A DNA stretch of 64,000 nt from Cherax quadricarinatus (GCF_038502225.1 NC_091372.1:9940790-10004789), one strand, 5' to 3'. Shown: positions 20,191 through 32,439, numbered from the stretch's first letter. Program-made: numbers and translations. Notes: generated from the sequence alone by a model not told the origin.

Positions 20191-20450
20191 ACTGTAACGA
20201 GGCACTGTTCCTGAACCCATTATGCGCCTCTAATCTGTTGATTACCACTCCACACACTCAGGTCCAGGGATCGATTCCCCGGTACGGCTGGAAAACATTA
20301 GGACGTGTTTTCATAAGACACCTGCTGTCCATGTTCACCTAGCAGTAAAATAGGTACCTGGGTGTTAGTGGATTGGTGTGGTTCTCATCCCGGGACAAAA
20401 CTGACCTAATTTGTTAGGAAATACTTGTCATGTTCCCTGACAAATCTTAC
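20190..20450 (+). mobile_element. SINE-2-related copy, degenerate
   Basis: Box-B-like GATCGATTCCCCGG, then ACACCTGCTGTCCATGTTCA, AGGTACCTGGGTGTTAG and CAAAACTGACCTAATTTG in the usual SINE-2 order. The tRNA-like head is poorly preserved. Confidence 0.75.
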
Positions 20451-20514
20451 CTAACCTGAAGTGAATGTGCAGACACAGAACTATGAAAATAATAACTAAA
20501 TGTTTATAACTGAC

Positions 20515-20660
20515 AATAATTTTTAAAGGAGTGGACCGGTAAGCCAGCGGAAGGCCTCGGTCAGATGACCAAAAGCTACAACGGCGGGTCATCATCTGAG
20601 TAAGATACGCGTCAAGAAACACTTGTCTTGTTTCCTGACGAACCTTACCTAACCTAAGCA
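20515..20660. repeat. Interspersed repeat G
   Basis: Carries GGACCGGTAAGCCAGCGG, CGGTCAGATGACCAAAAG and AACACTTGTCTTGTTTCCTG, the reverse complement of the blocks at 13503-13590 and 38760-38885. Confidence 0.6.
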
Positions 20661-20683
20661 TAGGACTATGCTTGTGTTCATGG

Positions 20684-20756
20684 CTCGGTTGGTAGCGGCC
20701 TCAGCTCACAGGGGGGACCAGGGATGTATCCCCGGCACGGGTGAAACGTTCGACAT

Positions 20757-20791
<35 letters not shown>

Positions 20792-21003
20792 CTTTATTTC
20801 TACAAGTACATATACAACGTATACAGACCATAGCTGACATCAATAACATATTACTATACAGAAAGCCCCTTGGTCAATTTTGTCCCCAGGATGCGTTCCA
20901 CACCAGTTGACCATCATCTAGGTACCTGTTTTACTAATAAGTGAACGTGGACAGCAGGTGCCTTTTGGAAACACGTCCTAATACTTCCAGTGGTACTGGG
21001 GAC
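20684..21003. mobile_element. Two opposed SINE-2-type fragments around a (TAA)n tract
   Basis: 20684-20757 is a tRNA-like head on + (TCGGTTGGTAGCGGCCTCAG, then a GATGTATCCCCGG box-B-like block). A (TAA)n tract follows at 20758-20791, and then a minus-strand SINE-2 body (ATACAGACCATAGCTGACATC, CCCAGGATGCG, AGGTACCTG) to 21003. They meet at the A-rich tail. Confidence 0.7.
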
Positions 21004-21261
21004 TGCTGTCCCTGTTTACCTAGCAGTAAGTAGGTTCTTGGGTGTTAGTTGACAGTGGAAGGTCGCATCCTGGGAAAGGACTCGTTGTATCTTCCAGGTG
21101 GGATGGAGAGTGGGAGGAAGTAAAGTAAGAAACTTTTCCATCACAGATGGAAAGAAGACTAAACTGTACGTTTATGGTGTAAAAGCCGCAATGTACTTTT
21201 GCGTGTGACGCCTCAAGCACAGCGATTGCAGGTCTCTTCCTCACTACGCAGTAAGAGACAC

Positions 21262-21340
21262 TTAAACCATACCCCCGGCCGGGATTGAACCCGCGGTCAT
21301 AGAGTCTCAAAACTCCAGCCCGTCGCCCGGTGCCTGTGCT
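21262..21340 (-). mobile_element. tRNA-like SINE head, left of LINE-B
   Basis: Reverse complement reads GACGGGCTGGAGTTTTGAG, then GGGTTCAATCCCGGCCGGGG (box B). The same head occurs in the opposite direction at 22676-22760, on the other side of the LINE-B copy. It also continues beyond the head with GTTTAAGTGTCTCTTACTG. Confidence 0.75.
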
Positions 21341-21352
21341 AACTTTCCTATA

Positions 21353-22660
21353 CCTGGAGTTTACCTGGAGAGAGTTTCGGGGGTCAACGCCCCCGCGGCC
21401 CGGTCTGTGACCAGGCCTCCTGGTGGATCAGCGCCTGATCAACCAGGCTGTTGCTGCTGGCTGCACGCAAACCAACGTACGAGCCACAGCCCGGCTGATC
21501 AGGAACTGACTTTAGGTGCTTGTCCAGTGCCAGCTTGAAGACTGCCAGGGGTCTGTTGGTAATCCCCCTTATGTGTGCTGGGAGGCAGTTGAACAGTCTC
21601 GGTCCCCTGACACTTATTGTATGGTCTCTTAACGTGCTAGTGACACCCCTGCTTTTCATTGGGGGGATGGTGCATCGTCTGCCAAGTCTTTTGCTTTCGT
21701 AGTGAGTGATTTTCGTGTGCAAGTTCGGTACTAGTCCCTCTAGGATTTTCCAGGTGTATATAATCATGTATCTCTCCCTCCTGCGTTCCAGGGAATACAG
21801 GTTTAGAAACCTCAAGCGCTCCCAGTAATTGAGGTGTTTTATCTCCGTTATGCGCGCCGTGAAAGTTCTCTGTACATTTTCTAGGTCGGCAATTTCACCT
21901 GCCTTGAAAGGTGCTGTTAGAGTGCAGCAATATTCCAGCCTAGATAGAACAAGTGACCTGAAGAGTGTCATCATGGGCTTGGCCTCCCTAGTTTTGAAGG
22001 TTCTCATTATCCATCCTGTCATTTTTCTAGCAGATGCGATTGATACAATGTTATGGTCCTTGAAGGTGAGATCCTCCGACATAATCACTCCCAGGTCTTT
22101 GACGTTGGTGTTTCGCTCTATTTTGTGGCCAGAATTTGTTTTGTACTCTGATGAAGATTTAATTTCCTCATGTTTACCATATCTGAGTAATTGAAATTTC
22201 TCATCGTTGAACTTCATATTGTTTTCTGCAGCCCACTGAAAGATTTGGTTGATGTCCGCCTGGAGCCTTGCAGTGTCTGCAATGGAAGACACTGTCATGC
22301 AGATTCGGGTGTCATCTGCAAAGGAAGACACGGTGCTGTGGCTGACATCCTTGTCTATGTCGGATATGAGGATGAGGAACAAGATGGGAGCTAGTACTGT
22401 GCCTTGTGGAACAGAGCTTTTCACCGTAGCTGCCTCGGACTTTACTCTGTTGACGACTACTCTCTGTGTTCTGTTAGTGAGGAAATTATAGATCCATCGA
22501 CCAACTTTTCCTGTTATTCCTTTAGCGCGCATTTTGTGCGCTATTACGCCATGGTCACACTTGTCGAAGGCTTTTGCAAAGTCTGTATATATTACATCTG
22601 CATTCTTTTTGTCTTCTAGTGCATTTAGGACCTTGTCGTGGTGTAGAAATATACCTAGTT
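21353..22660 (-). pseudogene. LINE-B, longest copy: reverse transcriptase C-terminal half
   Basis: Open from the 5' truncation near 22660 to a stop at 21384; the ATG-initiated part is 382 codons. Before that ATG the frame includes VIYTDFAKAFDKCDHGV, containing the first catalytic Asp region of the RT. Further on are SSVPQGTVLAPILF, SSFADDTRIC (the catalytic FADD block), NVKDLGVIMSEDL and the YSLERRRERY thumb region. The motif set suits the CR1/Jockey assemblage. The end carries two CTCCAGGTAAA-type repeats instead of poly(A), as CR1-type LINEs do. The endonuclease and ORF1 are missing, so it cannot move by itself. Confidence 0.92.
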
Positions 22661-22675
22661 GGATGAATCTTATTG

Positions 22676-22760
22676 TGGCTAGCTGGTCTAGTGGCTAACG
22701 CGACGGGCTGGAGTTTTGAGACTCTATGACCGCGGGTTCAATCCCGGCCGGGGGTATGGT
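22676..22760 (+). mobile_element. tRNA-like SINE head, right of LINE-B
   Basis: GGTCTAGTGGCTAACGCGAC (box-A-like) followed by GGGTTCAATCCCGGCCGGGG (box B). Same head as 21262-21340 but inverted. No acceptor stem or body like a functional tRNA is present. Confidence 0.75.
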
Positions 22761-22934
22761 TTATTTGCAATCGTGTCATTACGATTTCTTGAGTCATAGA
22801 GACACTTAACATATATTATTGCCACATAGAAGGGCTGTGAGACATACTGCCACAGTGAGATATCTCTCACTTAGACGGTTCGAGTGGAAATGTTAGGACG
22901 TGTTTCCATTAGGCACCTGCTGACCCTGTTCATT

Positions 22935-23080
22935 TTTTCTTAATTCGCTGGTACTCTCCCGGTCCGGGTCTTTTCCAGATGGTGACCCGGCCTTAGCTCC
23001 CTGTCTTGGGAGTGTCTGAGACCTATGTCTGTCATGGGAGGAGGTACAGCTTCTGGGACCAACTGGCCCCAGACCCATCC
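22935..23080 (-). mobile_element. SINE-1 variant, partial
   Basis: TTCGCTGGTACTCTCCCGG, GGTCTTTTCCAGATGGTGAC and GGGAGTGTCTGAGACCTATG match the 3' half of SINE-1 with many changes. It runs directly into the 18/21-bp array at 23080, so its 5' half is missing or replaced. Confidence 0.75.
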
Positions 23081-24478
23081 CTATGCTGATGCTCCAACAT
23101 CTGTCCCTGATGCTCCAACATGTCCCTGATGCTCCACCATCTGTCCCTGATGCTCCACCATCTGTCCCTGATGCTCCAACATGTCCTTGATGCTCCACCA
23201 TCTGTCCCTGATGCTCCATCATCTGTCCCTGATGCTCCACCATCTGTCCCTGATACTCCACTATCTGTCCCTGATGCTCCACCATCTGTCCCTGATGCTC
23301 CACCATCCGTCTCTGATGCTCCACCATCCGTCCCTAATGCTCCATCTGTCCCTGATGCTCCACCATCTGTCCCTGATGCTCCAACATGTCCCTGATGCTC
23401 CACCATCTGTCCCTGATGCTCCATCTGTCCCTGATGCTCCACCATCCGTCCCTGATGCTCCATCTGTCCCTGATGCTCCACCATCTGTCCCTGATGCTCC
23501 ACCATCTGTCCCTGATGCTCCACCATCCGTCCCTGATGCTCCATCTGTCCCTGATGCTCCACCATCTGTCCCTGATGCTCCACCATCTATCCCTGATGCT
23601 CCATCTATCCCTGATGCTCCACCATCTGTCCCTGATGCTCCACCATCTGTCCCTGATGCTCCACCATCTATCCCTGATGCTCCATCTATCCCTGATGCTC
23701 CACCATCTGTCCCTGATGCTCCACCATCTGTCCCTGATGCTCCATCTGTCCCTGATGCTCCACCATCTGTCCCTGATGCTCCATCTGTCCCTGATGCTCC
23801 ACCATCTGTCCCTGATGCTCCACCATCTGTCCCTGATGCTCCACCATCTGTCCCTGATGCTCAATCATCTGTCCCTGATGCTCCACCATCTGTCCCTGAT
23901 GCTCCACCATCTGTCCCTGATACTCCACCATCTGTCCGATGCTCCACCATCTGTCCCTGATGCTCCATCTATCCCTGATGCTCCACCATCTGTCCCTGAT
24001 GCTCCAACATCTGTCCCTGATGCTCCACCAACTGTCCCTGATGCTCCACCATCTGTCCCTGATGCTCCACCATCTGTCCCTGATGCTCCACCATCTACGT
24101 CCCTGATCCATCTTCTGCTCCACCATCTGTCCCTTGCTCACTTGTCTACTCTGTCCCTGACGTCCCTGATGTTCCACCATCTGTCCCTGATACTCCACCA
24201 TCTGTCCCTGATGCTCCACCATCCGTCAATGATGCTCCACCATCTGTCCCTGATGCTCCACCATCTGTCCCTGATGCTCCACCATCTGTCCCTGATGCTC
24301 CACCATCTGTCCCTGATGCTCCACCATCTGTCCCTGATGCTCCACCATCTGTCCCTGATGCTCCACCATCTGTCCCTGATGCTCCACCATCCGTCCCTGA
24401 TGCTCCACCATCTGTCCCTGATGCTCCACCATCTGTCCCTGATGCTCCACCATCTGTCCCTGATGCTCCACCATCTAC
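23080..24478. repeat. 18/21-bp minisatellite
   Basis: About 68 units built on TCCCTGATGCTCCACCATCT plus one base (21 bp), interspersed with an 18-bp variant lacking CCA. Both lengths are multiples of 3, which keeps frames open on both strands (SVPDAPP or QMVEHQG style repeats). No coding evidence beyond the open frame. It begins at the broken edge of a SINE-1 variant. Confidence 0.95.
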
Positions 24479-24709
24479 GATCCACTTCTGCGTCTTCCAC
24501 TTGTCTACTACGAACTTTATTACGACCATTTATCAAAGATTATAATTAATATTCATTATTCACTTATATAATTCAAGGGTTTTAAAGTTTCTTAAGCATA
24601 TTTTGGTAAATCTCAAAATTTCCACCAAAATTAAGATATTTTTGGTTTGAAAAAATGTCATTGATAGAGAAAAATAATTTTATGGATTTTAATGAATTTT
24701 TTTTTTCAG

Positions 24710-24766
24710 ATACTTTTCGATGACCAGAAACGAGCAGTTGGGGTCCGTTTTGATCACCGTGGGAAG
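24710..24766 (+). CDS. GMC gene exon A (19 codons)
   Basis: Acceptor TTTTTTTTCAG and donor GTAGGT bound 57 nt encoding ILFDDQKRAVGVRFDHRGK, phase 0 at both ends as read. In GMC proteins this is the strand and turn (V.FDEQKRAVGV-type) just before the RKEVILSAG block, which is what exon B supplies. Confidence 0.85.
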
Positions 24767-24799
24767 GTAGGTATCTAGGTAGTGGCGGACCAGCATTAT

Positions 24800-27190
24800 T
24801 TTGGCCCTGAAGCTTGAGCTGTTATGAGGGCCCTGAAACTTAAGCAGTTATGGGAGCCCTGAAGCTTGAACTGTTATATTATTATTATTATAATCAAGGG
24901 GGAAGCGCTAAACCCGGAGGATTATACAGCGCCTGGGGGGGGATATGTGGAAGGCATTCAGGCTTAATTTGGGGAACTGGAGCACAGATAAAAATTCCCT
25001 AAATCAAGAGCCCCTCACCAACTTGAGCTGTTATAGAAACCCTGAAGCTTGAACTGTTATGAGGACCCTGAAGCTTGAGCTGTTATGGGGACTCTCAAGC
25101 TTGAGCTGTTATGGAGACCCTGAAGCTTGTGCTGTTATGGGGACCCTGAAGCTTGAGCTGTTATGGGGACCCTGAAGCTTGAACTGTTATGGAGACCCTG
25201 AAGCTTGACCTGTTATGGGGGCCCTGAAGCTTGAGCTGTTATGGGGGCCCTGAAGCTTGAGCTGTTATGGGGGCCCTGAAGCTTGAGCTGTTATAGAGCC
25301 CTGAAGCTTGAACTGTTATGGGGACCTTGAAGCTTGAGCTGTTATGGGGGCCCTGAAGATTGAGTTGTTATGGGGCCCCTAAAGCTTGAGCTGTTATGGG
25401 GCCCTGAAGCTTGAGCTGTTATTGGGTCCTGAAGCTTGAGCTGTTACAGAGCCCTGAAGCTTGAGCTGTTATAGAGCCCTAAAGCTTGAACTGTTAAGGT
25501 GACCCTGAAGCTTGAGGTGTTATAAGGACCCTGATGCTTAAGCCGTTATAGTTGCCCTGAACCTTGAGCTGTTATAGTTGCCCTGAAGCTTGAGCTGTTA
25601 TGGGGACCCTGAAGCTTGAGGTGTAATAGTGACCCTGAAGCTTGAGCTGTTATGGGGACCTGGAAGCTTGAGGTGTTATAGAGATCCTGAAGCTTGAGGT
25701 ATTATAGGGACCCTGAAGCTTGAGCTGTTATGGGAGCCCTGAAGCTTGAGCTGTTATGGGGACCCTGAAGCTTGAGCTGTTATGGGGACCCTGAAGCTTG
25801 AGCTGTTATAGAAACCCTGAAGCTTGAGCTGTTATGGGGACCCTGAAGCGTGAGGTGTTATAGGGACCCTGAAGCTTGAGCTGTTATAGAAACCCTGAAG
25901 CTTGAGCTGTTATGGGGACCCTGAAGCTTGACGTGTAAGTGACCCTGAAGCTTGAGCTGTTATGGGGACCCTGAAGCTTGAAGTGTTATGGGGACCTGGA
26001 AGCTTGAGGTGTTATAGAGACCCTGAAGCTTGAGCTGTTATGGGGACCCTGAAGCTTGAGCTGTTATGTGGACCCTGAAGCGTGAGGTGTTATAGGGACC
26101 TTGAAGCTTGACCTGTTATAGAAACTCTGAAGCTTGAGCTGTTATGGGGACCTGGAAGCTTGAGGTGTTATAGAGACCCTGAAGCTTGAGGTATTATAGG
26201 GACCCTGAAGCTTGAGCTGTTATAGGGACCCTGAAGCTTGAGCTGTTATGGGAGCCCTGAAGCTTGAGCTGTTATGGGGACCCTGAAGCTTGAGCTGTTA
26301 TGGGGACCCTGAAGCTTGAGCTGTTATGGGGACCCTGAAGCTTGAGCTGTTATGGGGACCCTGAAGCTTGAGCTGTTATAGAAACCCTGAAGCTTGAGCT
26401 GTTATGGGGACCCTGAAGCTTGACGTGTAATAGTGACCCTGAAGCTTGAGCTGTTATGGGGACCCTGAAGCTTGAAGTGTTATGGGGACCTGGAAGCTTG
26501 AGGTGTTATAGAGACCCTGAAGCTTGAGCTGTTATGGGGACCCTGAAGCTTGAGCTGTTATGTGGACCCTGAAGCGTGAGGTCTTATAGGGACCTTGAAG
26601 CTTGAGCTGTTATAGAAACTCTGAAGCTTGAGCTGTTATGGGGACCCTGAAGCTTGAAGTGTTATGGGGACCTGGAAGCTTGAGGTGTTATAGAGACCCT
26701 GAAGCTTGAGCTGTTATGGGGACCCTGAAGCTTGAGCTGTTATGGGGACCCTGAAGCTTGAAGTGTCATGGGGACCTGGAAGCTTGAGGTGTTATAGACA
26801 CTGAAGCTTGAGCTGTTATGGGGGCCCTGAAGCTTGAGCTGTTATGGGGACCCTGAAGCTTGAGCTGTTATGGGGACCCTGAAGCTTGAGCTGTTATGGG
26901 GACCCTGAAGCTTGAGCTGTTATGGGGACCCTGAAGCTTGAGCTGTTATGGGAGCCCTGAAGCTTGAGCTGTTATGGGGACCCTGAAGCTTGAGCTGTTA
27001 TGGGGACCCTGAAGCTTGAGCTGTTATGGGGACCCTGAAGCTTGAGCTGTTATGGGGACCCTGAAGCTTGAGCTGTTATGGAAACCCTGAAGCTTGAGCT
27101 GTTATGGGAGCCCTGAAGCTTGAGCTGTTATGGGGACCCTGAAGCTTCAGCTGTTATGGGGACCCTGAAGCTTCAGCTGTTATGGCATCA
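24800..27190. repeat. 27-bp minisatellite in GMC intron
   Basis: Around 85-90 units with GACCCTGAAGCTTGAGCTGT plus TATGGGG, starting only about 35 bp after exon A. Units vary in length (24-27 bp) and in the G run. A SINE-3 is inserted near the left end. No reading frame persists. Confidence 0.96.
24876..25022 (-). mobile_element. SINE-3 copy inside the 27-bp array
   Basis: (ATT)n tail, then AAGGGGGAAGCGCTAAACCC, GATTATACAGCGCCTGG and AATTTGGGGAACTGGAGCAC, the reverse complement of the copy at 8242-8404. Array units resume on both sides. Confidence 0.85.
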
Positions 27191-27779
27191 CCATGGCAAC
27201 CAACAATGGCTATCCTACATGATACATTAGTAATATTTCTATTATTATTTTGTATTGAATTACATTATATTATTAATATCATTTTTTAAAAGCTTATCAT
27301 ACAGTAGATCCAATTTTTTTATACAATATGGACTAAAGTCACTTCTAGGGCCCCTCCGGGATTAGGGGCCCTCAAGCTTAAGCTTCATTAGTACCATAGT
27401 AGACCCGCCATTGCATTGAGGTGTTCCGTATACACAAAATATTATCAGTCAGTCTTATATCTCTTATTTAAGAGAATATACTCTAGCTATCAACAGCTGA
27501 TAGTCATGAATGTTTCCAGGCGAATTTCTCTACTGGTCTGAGCATCACTTTGCTGAAGGATGTAAAGTGATGTTGCAACTCTGCAAATATCAGTCTGGAT
27601 ACCACCAACTATTTGTACCTGAGGTCGCTTAGGATATTCCACCTCTACTGCCTCCTTGTCTTTTATAAATTCAAATATAGATATATACATTATATAATAT
27701 ATGTAGAAACCACTGTGGAAGAATAGCGAAATTCCAAGCACTTCTGGGACTTCTCACATTATCAAGGAACTCCATACTG
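27191..27779. other. Intron DNA, no feature
   Basis: Starts with TTATGGCATCACCATGGCAAC and continues with AT-rich sequence. An echo of the 27-bp unit (GCCCTCAAGCTTAAGCTTCA) lies at about 27370. The minus-strand 83-codon open frame at 27490-27741 has no recognisable motif. Confidence 0.45.
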
Positions 27780-28140
27780 CGACTAGCCTAGGACTCGAAC
27801 CCATGTTGTTTTGCTCCCCCCCCCTCATGATGAGCGAAAATCACATGATGTTTTAACCCACGGGACCACTCAATCCTACAAGAATCAAGCACCCAACAGA
27901 GCTAGGTGTTTTACCTTGATCCGAGGACATAAGGTGGTGTGGGTGCCTCTGAGCTAATTTCATTCTACTCCCCGTTTGGTATACTAGCCTCCACAAGCAG
28001 TATATATATTATTGTAACCACGAACGAGTGGTATTTAAACAGTAACAACATTGCAACTCGCCGAGGACTCGAACCCATGTCGTTTTGGCCCGCCTCATGG
28101 TAAACAACAATCACATGACGCTCTAACCCACAGAATCAAA
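27780..28140 (-). mobile_element. SINE-F, two tandem tRNA-like heads
   Basis: Two copies, at about 27783-27880 and 28043-28135, of the complement of a tRNA-like head (box B as GGGTTCGAGTCC; body AGCGAAAATCACATGATG). Between them lies the SINE-F body with CAGAGCTAGGTGTTTTACC and AACCACGAACGAGTGGTA. The same family in the other orientation is at 41746-42198. Confidence 0.75.
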
Positions 28141-28235
28141 AGAGTGAGTTCTCTCCATTTCCTGATTGTTATTACTAATTCGTGATGACATGACTTTAGG
28201 GCGATGAAGTTCGAGTGTGGACAGTGTGGACAGTG

Positions 28236-28480
28236 GTGGTGGTTTATTCGTGTCAGGAAACAAGTGTTCCCTGACACGGGTCTTATCAGATGATGACCCA
28301 TGACTAGTAAGTAAATTTATTCAGGTATACACAAATGCAGTTACATAGATTATCATACATAGCAGTATATGTGTAGAGAACCTGGGATAACCCAAAAAAG
28401 TCAGAGTGAGTTATTTCCAGGTTAGCCATCCACTGGTGTACCACAACTAGGCCTTGCACACCACTGAGAAGCAAGATTCC
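28236..28480. repeat. Repeat G fragment followed by repeat H
   Basis: 28236-28300 holds GTCAGGAAACAAGTGTTCCCTGACACGGG, here in two blocks (GTCAGGAAACAAGTG and TTCCCTGACACGG). 28304-28480 matches 60697-60835: TTTATTCAGGTATACACAAA, then GGGATAACCCAAAAAAGTCA. Repeat H starts with a (TAAG)n tract, the likely tail of a minus-strand retroposon. Confidence 0.65.
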
Positions 28481-28556
28481 TACAAACCTAGAGATGCTGC
28501 CCTGCTTATGCTCCATCATTGACAACTTATGCATGCAGTATAGTTAATTCTTTATA

Positions 28557-29665
28557 CCTGGAGATTACCTGGAGAGAGTTCCGGGGGTCAACGCCCCCGC
28601 GGCCCGGTCTGAGACCAGGCCTCCTGGTGGATCAGAGCCTGATCAACCAGGCTGTTGCTGCTGGCTGCACGCAAACCAACATACGAGCCACAGCCCGGCT
28701 GATCCGGAACTGACTTTAGGTGCTTGTCCAGTGCCAGTTTGAAGACTGCCAGGGGTCTGTTGGTAATCCCCCTTATGTGTGCTGGGAGGCAGTTGAACAG
28801 TCTCGGGCCCCTGACACTTATTGTATGGTCTCTTAACGTGCTAGTGACACCCCTGCTTTTCATTGGGGGGATGGTGCATCGTCTGCCAAGTCTTTTGCTT
28901 TCGTAGTGGGTGATTTTCGTGTGCAAGTTCGGTACTAGTCCCTCTAGGATTTTCCAGGTGTATATAATCATGTATCTCTCCCTCCTGCGTTCCAGGGAAT
29001 ACAGGTTTAGGAACCTCAAGCGCTCCCAATAATTGAGGTGTTTTATCTCCGTTATGCGCGCCGTGAAAGTTCTCTGTACATTTTCTAGGTCGGCAATTTC
29101 ACCTGCCTTGAAAGGTGCTGTTAGTGTGCAGCAATATTCCAGCCTAGATAGAACAAGTGACCTGAAGAGTGTCATCATGGGCTTGGCCTCCCTAGTTTTG
29201 AAGGTTCTCATTATCCATCCTGTCATTTTTCTAGCAGATGCGATTGATACAATGTTATGGTCCTTGAAGGTGAGATCCTCCGACATGATCACTCCCAGGT
29301 CTTTGACGTTGGTGTTTCGCTCTATTTTGTGGCCAGAATTTGTTTTGTACTCTGATGAAGATTTAATTTCCTCATGTTTACCATATCTGAGTAATTGAAA
29401 TTTCTCATCGTTGAACTTCATATTGTTTTCTGCAGCCCACTGAAAGATTTGGTTGATGTCTGCCTGGAGCTTTGCAGTGTCTGCAATGGAAGACACTGTC
29501 ATGCAGATTCGGGTGTCATCTGCAAAGGAAGACACGGTGCTGTGGCTGACATCCTTGTCTATGTCGGATATAAGGATGAGGAACAAGATGGGAGCGAGTA
29601 CTGTGCCTTGTGGAACAGAGCTTTTCACCGTAGCTGCCTCGGACTTTACTCTGTTGACGACTATA
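28557..29665 (-). pseudogene. LINE-B copy in GMC intron A-B
   Basis: The ORF from about 29665 to 28588 is open, with SSVPQGTVLAPILF, SSFADDTRIC, NVKDLGVIMSEDL and the RRRERY block, ending QTGPRGR. It is 5'-truncated at VVNRVKSEAA; sequence further upstream is unrelated, so the longer open frame to 29706 is fortuitous. Antisense to the GMC gene. Closely similar to the copy at 21353. Confidence 0.92.
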
Positions 29666-29751
29666 GTGATTAATAGGGTAAACCCCCCAAAAAATTGGAA
29701 ACACATTTACCATAATTCACCCAATCGCTTTCTTGTCAGAAGTGTGCTGAC

Positions 29752-30046
29752 ATCTGGTGGCCTGGTGGTTAACGCTCTCGCTTCACACGGCAAGGGCCTG
29801 GGTTCGATTCCCAGCCAGAGTAGAAACATTGGGCATGTTTCTTTCCACCTGTTGTCTATGTTCCCCATCAGTAAAATGGGTACCTGGGTGTTAGTCGACT
29901 GGTGTGGGTCGCATCCTGGGACACTGACCTAATTTGCCCGAGATGCTCAGCATAACAAGTGGCTTTCTATGTAGTAGTATGTCATTGTTGTCAGCTAGGA
30001 CTGTATACCATGTACATGTACTTGTAGTAAATAAAGATTATATATT
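29752..30046 (+). mobile_element. SINE-2, well-preserved tRNA-Val-like copy
   Basis: The head GGCCTGGTGGTTAACGCTCT with TTCACAC in the anticodon-loop position (anticodon CAC, as in tRNA-Val) and GGGTTCGATTCCCAG (box B). The core has GGTACCTGGGTGTTAGTCG, and the 3' part has GACTGTATACCATGTACATG and AGTAAATAAAGATTATA. It is a retroposon, not a tRNA gene: the acceptor stem is not paired and no 3' tRNA end follows the T arm. Confidence 0.88.
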
Positions 30047-30151
30047 ATATATATTATGACACTCTGAACTGCGGTATACCAACCTCTCTGCAGAGTGCAG
30101 GCTCTGTACCTCTCACCTCCATAACAGTTTTGTTTCCACCTGTATGTAGTA

Positions 30152-30354
30152 CAGTGGACCCCCGGTTAACGATATTTTTTCACTCCAGAAGTATGTTCAG
30201 GTGCCAGTACTGACCGAATTTGTTCCCATAAGAAATATTGTGAAGTAGATTAGTCCATTTCAGACCCCCAAACATACACGTACAAACGCACTTACATAAA
30301 TACACTTACATAATTGGTCGCATTTGGAGGTAATCGTTATGCGGGGGTCCACTG
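30152..30354. mobile_element. 203-bp TA-flanked MITE, copy 1
   Basis: Terminal inverted repeats CAGTGGACCCCCGGTTAACG and its complement (CGTTATGCGGGGGTCCACTG on the right). Flanked by TA on both sides (30150-30151, 30355-30356). A non-autonomous mariner/pogo-type element. An equally long inverted copy lies at 32440-32642. Confidence 0.88.
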
Positions 30355-30455
30355 TATTTGCTCCAAGATTATTAACAAAGAAATTAGAGAGCATGATCTC
30401 GAAATATGAATTGCAGTTTCACGAATTAATAATTTTCGATTGACTATTGTTGCAG

Positions 30456-30569
30456 GCACGAACTGTGTTAGCCAAGAGAGAAGTGGAGGTGTCAGCCAGG
30501 TCGATTGGTTCTCCACACCTTCTCATGTTATTAGGCATTGGTCCAGCTCAGCACCTCACTGACCATGGT
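30456..30569 (+). CDS. GMC gene exon B (second GMC signature)
   Basis: Acceptor TGTTGCAG, donor GTGAGT. 38 codons: ARTVLAKREVEVSARSIGSP, then HLLMLLGIGPAQHLTDHG. This is the second GMC signature region, normally SAG-x3-SP-x2-LM-x-SGIG. Here the Gly after SA is Arg and the Ser of SGIG is Leu, both unusual. With the donor at 30570 the exon ends in phase 0; an alternative donor at 30567 (CATG/GTGTGA) would end in phase 1. Confidence 0.88.
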
Positions 30570-30662
30570 GTGAGTACTAGGTCATAATATTAGCAGTGGT
30601 GAAAACAGTGGTGACTCTCTGTCGCAGTTCCACTAGTGATAAGTGTCCAATGGCATCTTATT

Positions 30663-31890
<1,228 letters not shown>

Positions 31891-32240
31891 TTTCTCCCCG
31901 TCAGTCCAATTCTGAAATATAATGGTACAAAAGTTTGGTATAAAAAGATGCAAAATTCTATCACTTTAGGACCAATTTAAATGAATAATTTCAGCTCTGG
32001 GACCTTTTGAAATGACCATGGTCCTAGGACTCTGGTCACTCCATTAAACATACTCTAAATTCTTTGATTTTTTGTGTCTTGGCTCCGCAAAAAGCAGTAA
32101 TAACGTCCGGAGTCTGATTGACTGTTTGATGGTTATAGCAGTAAAAGTCTGAAGCATAATAGTCATGTAAATTAACTATATCAACACCTGTGTTTATATA
32201 ATGGCACCAATGTTTTTTTTTTTTTTTTTGTGATCGCCAG

Positions 32241-32398
32241 GTCCTTTAACGAATCCATTGGCCGTGGAGGGATATGCTTGGAACCTAGCCGAAGAAGGTG
32301 ACCCGTATTGGCCAGAGTTTCAATATATTTTACTGTCTGGCACTCCAGCGGCCAACGCTGGACTGGCGCTTACTGATCTCCCGGACTTCAGTAGAGAT
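32241..32398 (+). CDS. GMC gene exon C
   Basis: Acceptor after a 17-T tract (GTGATCGCCAG), donor GTAAGT. 158 nt: two bases completing a split Gly codon, then 52 codons starting PLTNPLAVEGYAWNL and ending LTDLPDFSRD. It corresponds to the GPLTSPGG-VE block that opens the GMC C-terminal substrate domain. It enters in phase 1 and leaves in phase 0. Confidence 0.88.
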
Positions 32399-32439
32399 GT
32401 AAGTTGAAGAGAAAGTCGTGCTACTGAAGGAGAGAAATA

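Noticed and set aside
23080..24549. Proline-rich (SVPDAPP) and Met/His/Gln-rich repeat proteins
   Set aside because: 18/21-bp minisatellite; same multiple-of-3 artefact on both strands.
29752..29830. tRNA-Val gene
   Set aside because: Boxes A and B and a CAC anticodon position are present, but the acceptor stem does not pair and the sequence continues as a SINE body. The same holds for heads at 22676, 41815, 42090, 49734 and 61396.
30570..30660. Missing GMC exon directly after exon B (TTCCACTAGTGATAAG after CGCAG)
   Set aside because: An AG precedes it and PLVI could be read, but the rest (SVQWHLIQ) has no likeness to the NLQDH region and runs into a TA tract.
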